This document shows positions 43,028 through 51,452 of a stretch of 64,000 bases of DNA, in pieces. Numbering within the stretch: position 1 is the stretch's first letter; each line of letters opens with the position of its first letter. The translations under genes were made by a program, and so were the position numbers. The notes beneath the pieces are model-generated. The model was not told the DNA's origin. It ran no database searches and saw nothing but the letters and a program-made list of their open reading frames with translations. Location of the stretch: the NCBI RefSeq assembly GCF_008704715.1, contig NZ_CP023689.1, forward strand, positions 496,001 through 560,000. Direction: 5' to 3'. This DNA is from Streptomyces chartreusis. GTDB lineage: Bacteria > Actinomycetota > Actinomycetes > Streptomycetales > Streptomycetaceae.

Positions 43028-44599
43028 TCAGACCTCGCGGTGCACGACGTGTCCGCCCGTCACGGTGAGACGCACCGGCGCCTCGGCGACCTCGTCGCCG
43101 CCCGCGTCGACGGGATCGACGCCCAGCGCGGTCAGATCGGCTCGGAACCCTACGGCGATACGGCCGGCGGCGGACGTCTCGCCGGCCGCGAGGGCCGCGT
43201 GCGAGGTGCAGCCCTCAAGTGCCTGGAGACCGGTGAGTCCCGCCCTGGCCGAGGCAGCACCCCGGGGCGCCCGGGCGGTGGCCAGGACCGCACGGGCGTC
43301 GAAGTGGGCGATGGGCCAGTCCGAGCCGAGCGCGACGACCGCGCCCGCGTCCCGCAGGTCCCGCAGGCGCCAGGCACGCGAGGCACGCTCCGCGCCCAGC
43401 CGCCGGGACCACTCGTCGGACCGGTCGGCCCGGGTGTAACCGGTGTGCGGGGGCTGCATGGAGGCGATGACACCGAGCGGCGCGAACCGGGCCACGGTGT
43501 CGTCCGGCACCGACTCCAGGTGTTCCACTCGGTGGACGAGACGGGCGTCCGGTCCGAGCGACTCGACGGTGTCGAGTACGTGGCGCACGGCCGCGTCGCC
43601 GATGGCATGGGTCGCCGTCCGCACCCCGGCACGGTGCAGATGGCGTACGGCCTCGCCGTACGCGGCGGGGTCCGGCCAGAAGGCGTCGGTGCCCTGGCCG
43701 TGGCAGTCCGGGTGTTCAAGCCAGGCGGTGCCGCCCTCGACGGTTCCGTCCATGAAGAACTTCACCCCGCCCACCCGCCAGTGCCGCCCGGCGCGTTCCT
43801 GGAGGGCGACGAGTTCGTCCAGGGCCTCCTTGTCGGCGCCCGGCATGCACCAGGGGGCGAAGCGCAGCCGCAGCGGCAGGACGGTCTCCCGCCCGACGGT
43901 GTCGACCAGGTCGAGGTCGCCGAGGTCCATGACGTGGGCTCCGGTGAGCCCGGTCGCCGCCATCGCCGACAGCAACTCGACCAGCCGGGCGCGCCGTTCG
44001 GCATGCGAGGCCCGGGGTACGACCGTGCCGACCAGGTCCATCGCGGCGTGCTCGACGAGGTGCCCGGTCAGGCGCCCGTCGGCGTCGGTCGCGAGGTAGG
44101 AGCGCTGTGCGAAGGTCCGGGGTCCGGTGACACCGGCCGCCGTCAGGGCGGCGCCGGTGACGAGGGCCGAGTGGCCGTCGTAGAGGCGCAGGAAGGCCGG
44201 GGCGTCGCCCAGTACGTCCTCGATCAGGGCCCGGTCGATGGGCCGGCCCTCGAAGGCGTTGTGGTCGAGGCCGTACCCGACGACCCATCCGTCGGTCCGT
44301 TCGGCCGTGTCGAGCGCCGCCCGGAGTCCGTCGAGGTCGCGGACCGAGGACAGATCGAGGCCGGTGGCCATCTCCAGGCCCCAGACGGGGTGGCTGTGGC
44401 AGTCCACGAGGCCGGGCACGAGGGACGCCCCGGCCAGGTCCACGACCTCGGTGCCGGTTCCGCGCCAGTCCCGTACGTCGGCTTCCTCACCGACGGCGGC
44501 GATGAGACCGTCGCGCACGGCCACCGCGGAGGCGTGCGGGCGCTCGGGGTCGAGGGTTCGGACGCGGGCGCCGGTGATGACGAGGTCGGCGGTGGGCAT
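43028..44599 (-). CDS. Amidohydrolase family 3 (YtcJ-like) metal-dependent hydrolase
   Basis: Hydrolase of 523 residues from the ATG at 44599 after AAGGAGAAAC. A flanking beta domain (LVITGARVRTLDPERPHASA) encloses a TIM barrel with metal ligands in VDCHSHPVWG, KFFMDGTVEGG, THAIGDAAV, HRVEHLESV and GSDWPI. YtcJ-type enzymes act on N-substituted amides, formamides or similar. It lies 60 bp downstream of the APC permease gene on the same strand, so import and hydrolysis of one compound is likely. Confidence 0.9.
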   Translation of the reverse strand: MPTADLVITGARVRTLDPERPHASAVAVRDGLIAAVGEEADVRDWRGTGTEVVDLAGASLVPGLVDCHSHPVWGLEMATGLDLSSVRDLDGLRAALDTAERTDGWVVGYGLDHNAFEGRPIDRALIEDVLGDAPAFLRLYDGHSALVTGAALTAAGVTGPRTFAQRSYLATDADGRLTGHLVEHAAMDLVGTVVPRASHAERRARLVELLSAMAATGLTGAHVMDLGDLDLVDTVGRETVLPLRLRFAPWCMPGADKEALDELVALQERAGRHWRVGGVKFFMDGTVEGGTAWLEHPDCHGQGTDAFWPDPAAYGEAVRHLHRAGVRTATHAIGDAAVRHVLDTVESLGPDARLVHRVEHLESVPDDTVARFAPLGVIASMQPPHTGYTRADRSDEWSRRLGAERASRAWRLRDLRDAGAVVALGSDWPIAHFDARAVLATARAPRGAASARAGLTGLQALEGCTSHAALAAGETSAAGRIAVGFRADLTALGVDPVDAGGDEVAEAPVRLTVTGGHVVHREV

Positions 44600-44659
44600 G
44601 TGGCTGTTTCTCCTTGATGGTCGGTCGTGGACGGTCCGCTGTCGCCGCGAGGCAGGAGG

Positions 44660-46183
44660 TCAGCCCCCGGCCCGGGAGGCCGCCGTCTGCGAGGCCGTGG
44701 CGTCCCCGGTCCCGGTCCCGGCCTCGGTCGGCTCGGACGCGAACCGGGCATAGATCCCGGGCCTGCGGCGGCGCAGCCACGCGGCGAGCACGAGCCCCGC
44801 CAGGAAGACCGCGGGGACGATGGCCGCGAGCAGCGTGTTCACACCCGCGGAGGCTCCGGTGAACAGGTCCAGGTGCGTGATCACGAGCACGATGGCGGTG
44901 CTGAGCAGCACGGCGGCCACGACGGGCGCCACCACCGTGCGCAGCACGCCCTCACGGTGGCTGACGCGCCGGAAGTAGACGGGTACGGCGAGTGCGGCGA
45001 GCAGTTGCAGAGCCATCAGGCCCAGCATGCCCGGGGTGTTGACCCACAGCAGCAGTTGTCCGTACGGGTCGGCGCCGGCCGCCGCGAAGGCGAGGACGAC
45101 GACCGCGCCGAGCACGGTCTGGGCGATGCCGGCGACATACGGCGAGCCGTGGCGCGGGTGGACCCTGGCGAGGGCCTTGGGCAGGATCCCCTCCTCGGCG
45201 AGGGCGAGGCCGTAGCGGTTGATGGCGTTGTGGAAGGCGAGCAGGGACGCGAGGACGCTGGTGACGATCAGTACGTGCATGAGGTCCGCGGCCCAGGCGC
45301 CGACGTACGTCGTGATGGCGGAGAAGAACAGGCCGGCGGGGTCGGTGCCGGCGGCCTCGACGACCTCGGCGTCCCCGAACGCCTGGATGACGGTCCAGAC
45401 GACGAACGCGTAGAAGAGGCCGAGGAAGGCGACGGCGATGTAGGTGGCGCGCGGGACGGTGCGGGCGGGGTCGCGGGCCTCGCGGCGGTAGATGACCGTC
45501 GACTCGAAGCCGGTGAACGCGGCGAACGCGAAGGCCAGGACCGCCGCCGTGCCGGGTACGAGGACGTTGCCGGGCGTGAAGGAGTGCAGGGACAGGCCGT
45601 GCGCCCCGCCCTTGATCAGCACTCCGGCGGCGAGCAGGGCGAGGATGCCGGTCTCGGCGGCGAGCAGGACGCCGAGGACCTTGGCGCCGAAGTCTATGGA
45701 GCGGTAGCCGCCGTAGCCGATCAGCAGGAGTCCGGCCAGTGACACGGGCAGCCACGGGACGTCGGTGCCGAAGAGGGCGTGCGTGGTGTCCTGGGTGGCG
45801 CTGCCGAGGAGGCCGTAGACGCCGATCTCCATGCCGTTGTAGCCGATGAGGGCGAGGAGGGCGGCGCCGATGCCGATGTGGCGGCCGAGTCCGCGGGTGA
45901 CGAACGCGTAGAACGCGCCGCCGCTGCGGACGTGGCGGCTCATCGTGGTGAAACCGACCGCGAAGACGGCGAGCGTGATGCCGGCCAGGAGATAGCCGAC
46001 CGGGGCTCCGATGCCGCCGAGCAGGATCGCGAGGGGAGCGACGCCCGCCATGACGGTGAGCGGGGCGGCGGCGGACACGACGAAGAAGGCGATGTCGGCG
46101 GTGCCGAGCGAACCGGAGCGCAGGGACGGTCCGGCGGCCGGGGCGCCCTCGGCGGGGCCTGGGCCGGGAGTGGTGACGGGCAC
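44660..46183 (-). CDS. APC family amino acid/amine permease
   Basis: Inner-membrane permease of 507 residues with about twelve helices. The N-terminal block SLGTADIAFFVVSAAAPLTV, then GAFYAFVTRGLGRHIGIGAA and AFAFAAFTGFESTVIYRREA are typical of the APC superfamily. GTG 46183 was chosen because AGAAGGG lies 7 bases upstream. It is the first gene of a two-gene unit with the amidohydrolase and diverges from a TetR gene. The substrate is unknown. Confidence 0.9.
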   Translation of the reverse strand: MPVTTPGPGPAEGAPAAGPSLRSGSLGTADIAFFVVSAAAPLTVMAGVAPLAILLGGIGAPVGYLLAGITLAVFAVGFTTMSRHVRSGGAFYAFVTRGLGRHIGIGAALLALIGYNGMEIGVYGLLGSATQDTTHALFGTDVPWLPVSLAGLLLIGYGGYRSIDFGAKVLGVLLAAETGILALLAAGVLIKGGAHGLSLHSFTPGNVLVPGTAAVLAFAFAAFTGFESTVIYRREARDPARTVPRATYIAVAFLGLFYAFVVWTVIQAFGDAEVVEAAGTDPAGLFFSAITTYVGAWAADLMHVLIVTSVLASLLAFHNAINRYGLALAEEGILPKALARVHPRHGSPYVAGIAQTVLGAVVVLAFAAAGADPYGQLLLWVNTPGMLGLMALQLLAALAVPVYFRRVSHREGVLRTVVAPVVAAVLLSTAIVLVITHLDLFTGASAGVNTLLAAIVPAVFLAGLVLAAWLRRRRPGIYARFASEPTEAGTGTGDATASQTAASRAGG

Positions 46184-46324
46184 GGGAAAGCCCTTCTGAG
46201 CTGCGAGCAGAGGCGGGGAGCGGGCGTGCGGGGTGTCCGTCGCCGTAAATCTAAAGGCTTTCGGTTTTCGCAATGTAACCTCCCTTTCAGCAACCGGGAA
46301 GACCCTGGAGGGGGAACACACGTC

Positions 46325-46948
46325 ATGGGACGGCCGCGCACACCTCTGCTCGACCGCGAGCGCATCACCACCGCGGCGCTCGAACTCGTCGACGCGCAGG
46401 GCGAGTTCAGCGTCCCGCAGATCGCGCGCCGGCTCGGTGTGCAGACCGGTTCGCTGTATCACCATGTGGACGGCCGGGACGGCATCGTGGAGCTGCTGCG
46501 CGAACGGGTGGCGGAGGCCATCGACGCCACCACCCTGGACCTGCGCCCCTGGGACGCCGCCATGGCGGCCTGGGCGCGCTCCTACCGTGCCGCCTTCGCG
46601 GCGCATCCGCGGGCCATCCCGCTGCTGATGACGAACCCGGTGCGCGCCCCGCGCGTCCTAGAGCACTACGAGCGCGCCGTCACCCTCCTGCTGGACGCGG
46701 GATTCCGTACGGCGGACGTCATGCCCGTCATCATCGCGCTGGAGAACATGGTGCTCGGCTCGGCGCTGGACCTCGCCGCCCCCGAGGCCATGTGGGAGAT
46801 AGCCGACGTCGCGGCGACCCCACGGCTCGCCGAGGCGCTCGCCGCACTCGGTGACAGCCGTACGGACCGGTCCTTCGATTTCGCCCTGGAGGGCTTCCTC
46901 GCGCACGCGCGGCGCACGCTGGAGGCGCGCGGGGGCGCATCCGGCTGA
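46325..46948 (+). CDS. TetR family regulator (TetR_C_1 type)
   Basis: Repressor of 207 residues. The HTH is LLDRERITTAALELVDAQGE, then VPQIARRLGVQTGSLYHHVD; the C-terminal domain resembles that of classical TetR relatives (HPRAIPLLMTNPVRAPRVLE). It is divergent from the APC permease gene with 141 bp between, including an AT-richer tract at 46245-46275 where both promoters must lie; AAAG-G-CTTT at 46253-46261 is a weak dyad there. It probably controls the permease-amidohydrolase unit. Confidence 0.88.
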   Translation: MGRPRTPLLDRERITTAALELVDAQGEFSVPQIARRLGVQTGSLYHHVDGRDGIVELLRERVAEAIDATTLDLRPWDAAMAAWARSYRAAFAAHPRAIPLLMTNPVRAPRVLEHYERAVTLLLDAGFRTADVMPVIIALENMVLGSALDLAAPEAMWEIADVAATPRLAEALAALGDSRTDRSFDFALEGFLAHARRTLEARGGASG

Positions 46949-47047
46949 CCTGCGGGGAAGTGCGCGTTTCGTTCCCGCCAGGCGGGCTCAACTCGCCTAG
47001 GATGACGCGGACTTGGTGATCCCCGATAGTTCGTGAGGTGGCCCCGC

Positions 47048-48520
47048 ATGTCCCACACGCCGTCGCGACGTACCGTTCTGCGCGGACTCACGGTCACCGG
47101 CGCGGCCGTGAGCGGCTTCGCCCCCGCCACCCGCACCTGGGCCACGACCGCCACGGCGGACGGAACGGCCCTGGTCGGGATCCCGCCGCTCGACGGCACG
47201 CTGAGCACGGACGAGGCTTCCCTGGCGGCGGCCTCGGACGATTTCGGCCATATCGTGCACCGCCGCCCGGTGGCCGTGCTGCGCCCCGGGTCGGTCCGTG
47301 ACGTGGTGACCATGGTCCGGTTCTGCAACGAGCACCGGCTGCCGGTGGCGCCGCGCGGCCAGGGGCACGCCACACAGGGGCAGGCGCAGGTCTCGGGCGG
47401 CCTCGTCATCGACACCGCGCCCCTCACCCGCATCGGCCCCATGGGACCGCACAGCACCACCGTCACCGTCGGCGCCGGCATCAGATGGAGCGAGCTGGCG
47501 AAGGCCACCATCGCGCACGGTCTCACCCCGCCGGTGTTCACCGACTATCTCGAACTGTCCGTCGGCGGCACCCTCTCCGTCGGCGGCATCGGCGGCCAGA
47601 CCCATCGGCACGGCGCCCAGGTCGACAACGTCACCGAGCTCCAGGTCGTCACCGGCGCCGGTGAGTTCGTGCGCTGCTCCCGGTCCCGGCGCCCCGACCT
47701 CTTCCACGCGGCCCTGGCCGGACTCGGGCAGTGCGCCGTCATCGTCGCCGCCACCGTCCGCCTGGTGCGCGCCCCGGGGACCGTACGCCACTACCTGCTG
47801 CCGTACGACGACCTGGAGACCTTCCTCCAGGACCAGCGCACCCTGGTGCGCGAGGGCCGCTTCGACTACGTCGAGGGCCAGGTCTCCGCGGACCCCGAGG
47901 GCGAGTTCCGGGTCCACACCCTGGAGGCGGTGGCGTACGGCCCACCGGCCGGCCCCGCACCGGACGACGCGGTCCTGCTGCGCGGCCTGCGCCACAACCC
48001 CTCCGGCGTCCAGATCGCCGACCTCTCCTACTACGACTTCCTGGACCGGCTGGCACCTTCGGTCGCCGCGCTGAAGGAGGCCGGTCTCTGGGACTGGGCG
48101 CACCCCTGGCTCAACCTGCTGCTTCCCGGCAGGTCGACCGGCGCCCTCGTCTCCCGGATGCTGGACGACCTGACCCCGGCCGATCTGGGGCCCGGCGTCG
48201 TCCTCGTCTACCCGGTCCGGCGCGACCGCCTCACCACGCCGCTGCTGCGGGCGCCCGACGACGCGACGCCGTACCTCTTCGCGGTACTGCGCACGACGCC
48301 GCCGGACGACACGGCCACCGTCGACCGGCTGCTGGCGGCCAACCGGTCCGCCTACGAACTCGCGGCATCGGCGGGCGGCACCCAGTACCCGGTCGGCAGC
48401 ATCCCCTTCGCCCGGGCGGACTGGCGCACCCACTTCGGCCCGGCCTGGCCACGGCTGGCGAGGGCCAAGCGCACGTACGACCCGCGCGGGATCCTCGTCC
48501 CCGGCCAGGGCATCTTCTGA
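47048..48520 (+). CDS. FAD-linked oxidoreductase resembling cytokinin dehydrogenase
   Basis: Flavoprotein of 490 residues, start ATG 47048. A twin-arginine signal is suggested by SRRTVLRGLTVTG. The FAD domain has GQGHATQGQAQ, whose His would be the covalent flavin link, and LELSVGGTLSVGGIGGQTHR followed by HGAQVDNVTELQVVTGAGE, the block of plant and bacterial cytokinin dehydrogenases. It also matches them at YVEGQV and at the C-terminal YDPRGILVPGQGIF. The natural substrate is not provable from sequence. A -10 (TAGGAT) lies at 46998. The MarR gene follows by 135 bp. Confidence 0.82.
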   Translation: MSHTPSRRTVLRGLTVTGAAVSGFAPATRTWATTATADGTALVGIPPLDGTLSTDEASLAAASDDFGHIVHRRPVAVLRPGSVRDVVTMVRFCNEHRLPVAPRGQGHATQGQAQVSGGLVIDTAPLTRIGPMGPHSTTVTVGAGIRWSELAKATIAHGLTPPVFTDYLELSVGGTLSVGGIGGQTHRHGAQVDNVTELQVVTGAGEFVRCSRSRRPDLFHAALAGLGQCAVIVAATVRLVRAPGTVRHYLLPYDDLETFLQDQRTLVREGRFDYVEGQVSADPEGEFRVHTLEAVAYGPPAGPAPDDAVLLRGLRHNPSGVQIADLSYYDFLDRLAPSVAALKEAGLWDWAHPWLNLLLPGRSTGALVSRMLDDLTPADLGPGVVLVYPVRRDRLTTPLLRAPDDATPYLFAVLRTTPPDDTATVDRLLAANRSAYELAASAGGTQYPVGSIPFARADWRTHFGPAWPRLARAKRTYDPRGILVPGQGIF

Positions 48521-48575
48521 GCCCGCGCGGCGCCCCCCGTCCCGTCGGACGACGGTGGATGTTCGCCGCGGTTGT

Positions 48576-48596
48576 CTCAGGGCTAAGATTTCTCAG
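48576..48596. promoter_or_regulatory. Candidate MarR operator, site 1 (over the MarR promoter)
   Basis: CTCAGGGCTAAGATTT followed by CTCAG overlaps a probable -10, TAAGAT (48584-48589). It matches two further sites at 59270-59290 and 59377-59396 (CTmAGsGCTwA core). Confidence 0.6.
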
Positions 48597-48655
48597 GGGG
48601 TGCGCGGGGCCACTGAGCCCGCGTTTCACGACAGGACCAGCCGTGAAGGGACGAC

Positions 48656-49195
48656 ATGGCTCAGCGCAGGGCGAGGCGGCCGGACGCCGTGGCGCGCATC
48701 GTGGAGGACTGGGCGCGCGAGCGCCCCGGGCTGGACACCTCGCCGCTGGAGGTGCTCGCCCGGCTGCACCGGGCCTACCTCCAGTACCAGTCGCGGCTCA
48801 CGGCGCAGATCGAGAAGCACGGGCTGTCCGTCGCCGGGTTCGACGTCCTCACGGCGCTGCGCAGGGCGGGCGCGCCCTATCGGCTCACGGCGGGCCAGCT
48901 GGCCGCCTCCGGTCTGATCTCGTCGGCGGGTGTGACGCTGCGTCTGGACCGGCTGGAGAACGACGGGTTGCTCGTGCGGGAGCGCGACGCGGTGGACCGC
49001 CGTGTCGTGTACTCACGGCTCACCGACGCCGGGTTGAAGAAGGTGGACGAGGTGTTCGCCGAGCATCTGGAGAACGAGCGCCGGATGCTCGGCGGGCTCT
49101 CCCTCACCGAGCGCCGTCAGCTCGCCCGGCTGCTGTCCGGGCTGGAGCACTCCATCGTCGAGTCGGACACATTCGAGGAGGGCGCGGCGGGCTGA
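48656..49195 (+). CDS. MarR family regulator
   Basis: Winged-helix regulator of 179 residues. The DNA-binding core is LTAGQLAASGLISSAGVTLR, then LDRLENDGLLVRERDAVDRR and the wing VVYSRLTDAGLKKVDEVF. It lies convergent with, and 27 bp from, the end of the Rieske operon. Sites like the one in its own promoter occur over the operon and importer promoters, so it is the likely repressor of the whole catabolic cluster, relieved by an aromatic ligand. ATG 48656 follows GAAGGGAC. Confidence 0.9.
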   Translation: MAQRRARRPDAVARIVEDWARERPGLDTSPLEVLARLHRAYLQYQSRLTAQIEKHGLSVAGFDVLTALRRAGAPYRLTAGQLAASGLISSAGVTLRLDRLENDGLLVRERDAVDRRVVYSRLTDAGLKKVDEVFAEHLENERRMLGGLSLTERRQLARLLSGLEHSIVESDTFEEGAAG

Positions 49196-49222
49196 CGGGC
49201 GGCCCGCCCCTCCCTCACGGCT

Positions 49223-50245
49223 TCAGAGTGTCGCGGCCGCCTTGGCCTGCTCGGCTGCCTGGGCCTGGTACAGGCGCCGCAGGCGGACCACGCCCAGGTC
49301 GTGCTGGTACAGGTTCTCCCGCTGGTCGGCGTCGGCGGGCATGGCCTCCAGCATGACGCGGTCCTGCTCCAGGACCTGCCAGTGGCGTTCCTCGATGAGG
49401 GTCTTGTAGAGGAAGCGCCAGGTGTCGCGCTGCCACTCGGTCACCCTGCGGTAGCGCCAGAAGAAGACGCCGGTGCGTCCGGCGTCCACCGGGCAGGCCA
49501 TGCCGACGATGCCGAACGCGCCGCCCGGTCCCGCCGACGGCGGGTACGGGATGGACAGGTCCACCCAGTCGACGCCGGTGCGGCAGAGCTCCACCCAGTC
49601 GAAGTTGACTCCGCGCTGGTCGGTCTTCTCGAAGAAGTAGCCGCGCTCGGTCTCCCGGATGCGGAACTTGGCCGTGGTGTCGCCGTCGTACATGGTGTGC
49701 GACTCGTGGTGCAGGAACGCGCCGTGCATCGGGTCGAGGAGGTTCTCCATGGCGTACCGCCACGGCACGTTCCACTCGGCGTAGCAGAGGAAGGCGGACA
49801 CGTCGGGGTCGGTGAGCGGCTCCGGGAGGGTCAGCTCGGCGGGTTCCGGGTGTTCCTCGTCGCCGAACCAGGCGAGGATCGCGCCGCCGACCTCGCGGAC
49901 CGGGAGGGAGGTGACGAGGGTCTTGCCCTCCAGGTTGCAGCCGGGCAGGCCGGGCACGGAGGTGACCGTGCCGGAGCCGTCGACCTCGACGCCGTGGTAC
50001 CAGCACGCGACCCGGTCGCCCAGGTGTTTCCCGAGGGAGAGGGGTGCGCCGCGGTGCGGGCAGCGGTCGGCGAGCATCGACAGGGTGCCGTCGGCCTTGC
50101 GGAACAGCAGCCAGTTCTCGCCGAGGGCGGTGACCTTGCGCAGGCCGCCGGGGGCTACGAAGTCGGAGGGGACGACCGCGTGCCACTGGTTGCGCAGGCC
50201 GTGGGCGTAGATGTGGGCTGCGGTGTCGGATACGGAAAGTGGCAT
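49223..50245 (-). CDS. Rieske non-heme iron oxygenase, alpha subunit
   Basis: Terminal oxygenase of 340 residues, the size of VanA/DdmC/TsaM-type single-subunit enzymes. The Rieske cluster is Cys62-x-His64 (RCPHRG) and Cys81-x2-His84 (CWYHG). The mononuclear iron site is NLLDPMHGAFLHH with Asn168, Asp171, His174 and His179 in the NxxDxxHxxxxH spacing. It should use electrons from the PDR/VanB-type reductase two genes upstream. It is the last gene of the operon. The substrate (hydroxylation or demethylation) is unknown. Confidence 0.93.
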   Translation of the reverse strand: MPLSVSDTAAHIYAHGLRNQWHAVVPSDFVAPGGLRKVTALGENWLLFRKADGTLSMLADRCPHRGAPLSLGKHLGDRVACWYHGVEVDGSGTVTSVPGLPGCNLEGKTLVTSLPVREVGGAILAWFGDEEHPEPAELTLPEPLTDPDVSAFLCYAEWNVPWRYAMENLLDPMHGAFLHHESHTMYDGDTTAKFRIRETERGYFFEKTDQRGVNFDWVELCRTGVDWVDLSIPYPPSAGPGGAFGIVGMACPVDAGRTGVFFWRYRRVTEWQRDTWRFLYKTLIEERHWQVLEQDRVMLEAMPADADQRENLYQHDLGVVRLRRLYQAQAAEQAKAAATL

Positions 50246-50246
50246 C

Positions 50247-50477
50247 TCAGGCTCCCAGGCGCTGCATCTCGGTGCGGAAGGTCTCCTCGGTCCAGGGCGC
50301 GCCGGACGGCGTGCGGACCTGGCGGGCGTTGAGCCCGGCGACGACGTCGCCGAGTTCGTGGCCGTCGTGCGTGAAGATCTCCTCCAGGGTGCGGGCGAGC
50401 TTCAGCTCGTAGGTGGTCGGCTCGTGTCCGCGGGTCTGGTGCGGTTCGAGGTACGGCCAGGCGGTGTCGGTGGTCAT
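50247..50477 (-). CDS. Small recombinase-like helix-turn-helix protein in the Rieske operon
   Basis: A 76-residue protein from ATG 50477, one base before the oxygenase gene start region and 17 bp after the reductase. The C-terminal VVAGLNARQVRTPSGAPWTE resembles the recombinase domain of large serine integrases (LNxRGxxTPxGxxW), but there is no catalytic domain. It is more likely an accessory protein of the oxygenase system that reuses this fold than a recombinase. Its function is unknown. Confidence 0.75.
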   Translation of the reverse strand: MTTDTAWPYLEPHQTRGHEPTTYELKLARTLEEIFTHDGHELGDVVAGLNARQVRTPSGAPWTEETFRTEMQRLGA

Positions 50478-50494
50478 GCGGGTCTCCGTACGGG

Positions 50495-51439
50495 TCACAG
50501 GTCCAGGACGAGGCGGTCGGAGGCACACCGGGAGACGCAGAGCATCATCGTCTCGCCGGTGGCGCGTTCGGCCTCGCTGAGCAGGAAGTCACGGTGGTCG
50601 GGGGTACCGGCCAGGACGCGGGTCTCGCAGGAGCCGCAGATGCCGTCCCGGCAGGAGGAGGCGACGGCAAGGCCGGCGTGCTCGGCGGCCTCCAGGACGG
50701 AGGTGCCGGCGTCGACGTTCAGGGTCACGCCGGATCTGCGGCACTCGACCTCGAAGGCGGTGTCGTCGCCGTCGCGTTCGACGACGGGCGCGGCGAACCG
50801 CTCGACCCTCAACTGCCCCGCTGGGCAGGCCTCCTCGACGGCCTTGAGCAGGGGTTCCGGTCCGCAGCAGTAGACCAGCGCGTCGGCAGGCAGGTCCCGC
50901 AGGGCGGCCGCGAGGTCGGGATGGCCGTGCTCGTCCTGCGGTACGAGGGTCACGTCGCCGGTGAGGGCGGACAGCTCGGCGCCGAAGGCCATCGAGGCCC
51001 GGGACCGGCCGCCGTGGATCAAGCGGTACGGGACGCCGTCCCGCTCTGCCCGGCGGGCCATCGCGAGGATCGGGGTGATGCCGATGCCGCCCGCGAGGAA
51101 GAGGTACGAGGTGGCGGGCTCCAGCGCGAAGTGGTTGCGCGGGCCGACGGCGCGCACTGTCTGGCCGGGGCGCAGCTTGGTGTGCACGTGGCGGGAACCC
51201 CCGCGCGAGGACGGCTCGTTGAGCACGCCGAGGCGGTAGCCCGTCGGGTCGGCGGGGTCGCCGCACAGGCTGTACTGGCGGACGAACCCGCCCACGTGCA
51301 GGTCGAGATGGGCGCCCGGCGTCCAGGCCGGCAGCGGTTTGCCGTCCGGCCGGGCCAGCTCGACGGAGAGGACGCCGTCCGCCTCCCAGGTCATCCGGCG
51401 GACCAGGAGGTCGAGTTCGTGCTCGTCGGCAGTGGTCAT
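50495..51439 (-). CDS. PDR/VanB-family oxidoreductase (FMN, NAD, plant-type [2Fe-2S])
   Basis: Reductase of 314 residues for the Rieske oxygenase, class IA layout. The FMN site is RQYSLCGDP near residue 54, the NAD domain has LFLAGGIGITPILAMARRAE and YCCGPEPLL, and the C-terminal ferredoxin domain has SSCRDGICGSCETRVL plus a later Cys (MMLCVSRC) for the [2Fe-2S] cluster. It passes electrons from NAD(P)H to the oxygenase. It lies between the ThDP enzyme and the 76-residue protein. Confidence 0.93.
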   Translation of the reverse strand: MTTADEHELDLLVRRMTWEADGVLSVELARPDGKPLPAWTPGAHLDLHVGGFVRQYSLCGDPADPTGYRLGVLNEPSSRGGSRHVHTKLRPGQTVRAVGPRNHFALEPATSYLFLAGGIGITPILAMARRAERDGVPYRLIHGGRSRASMAFGAELSALTGDVTLVPQDEHGHPDLAAALRDLPADALVYCCGPEPLLKAVEEACPAGQLRVERFAAPVVERDGDDTAFEVECRRSGVTLNVDAGTSVLEAAEHAGLAVASSCRDGICGSCETRVLAGTPDHRDFLLSEAERATGETMMLCVSRCASDRLVLDL

Positions 51440-51452
51440 GACGGTGGCCTCC

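Noticed and set aside
49186..49208. GGCGGGC/GCCCGCC hairpin between the MarR and Rieske genes
   Set aside because: Short stem overlapping the MarR stop codon in GC-rich sequence; too weak to call a terminator.
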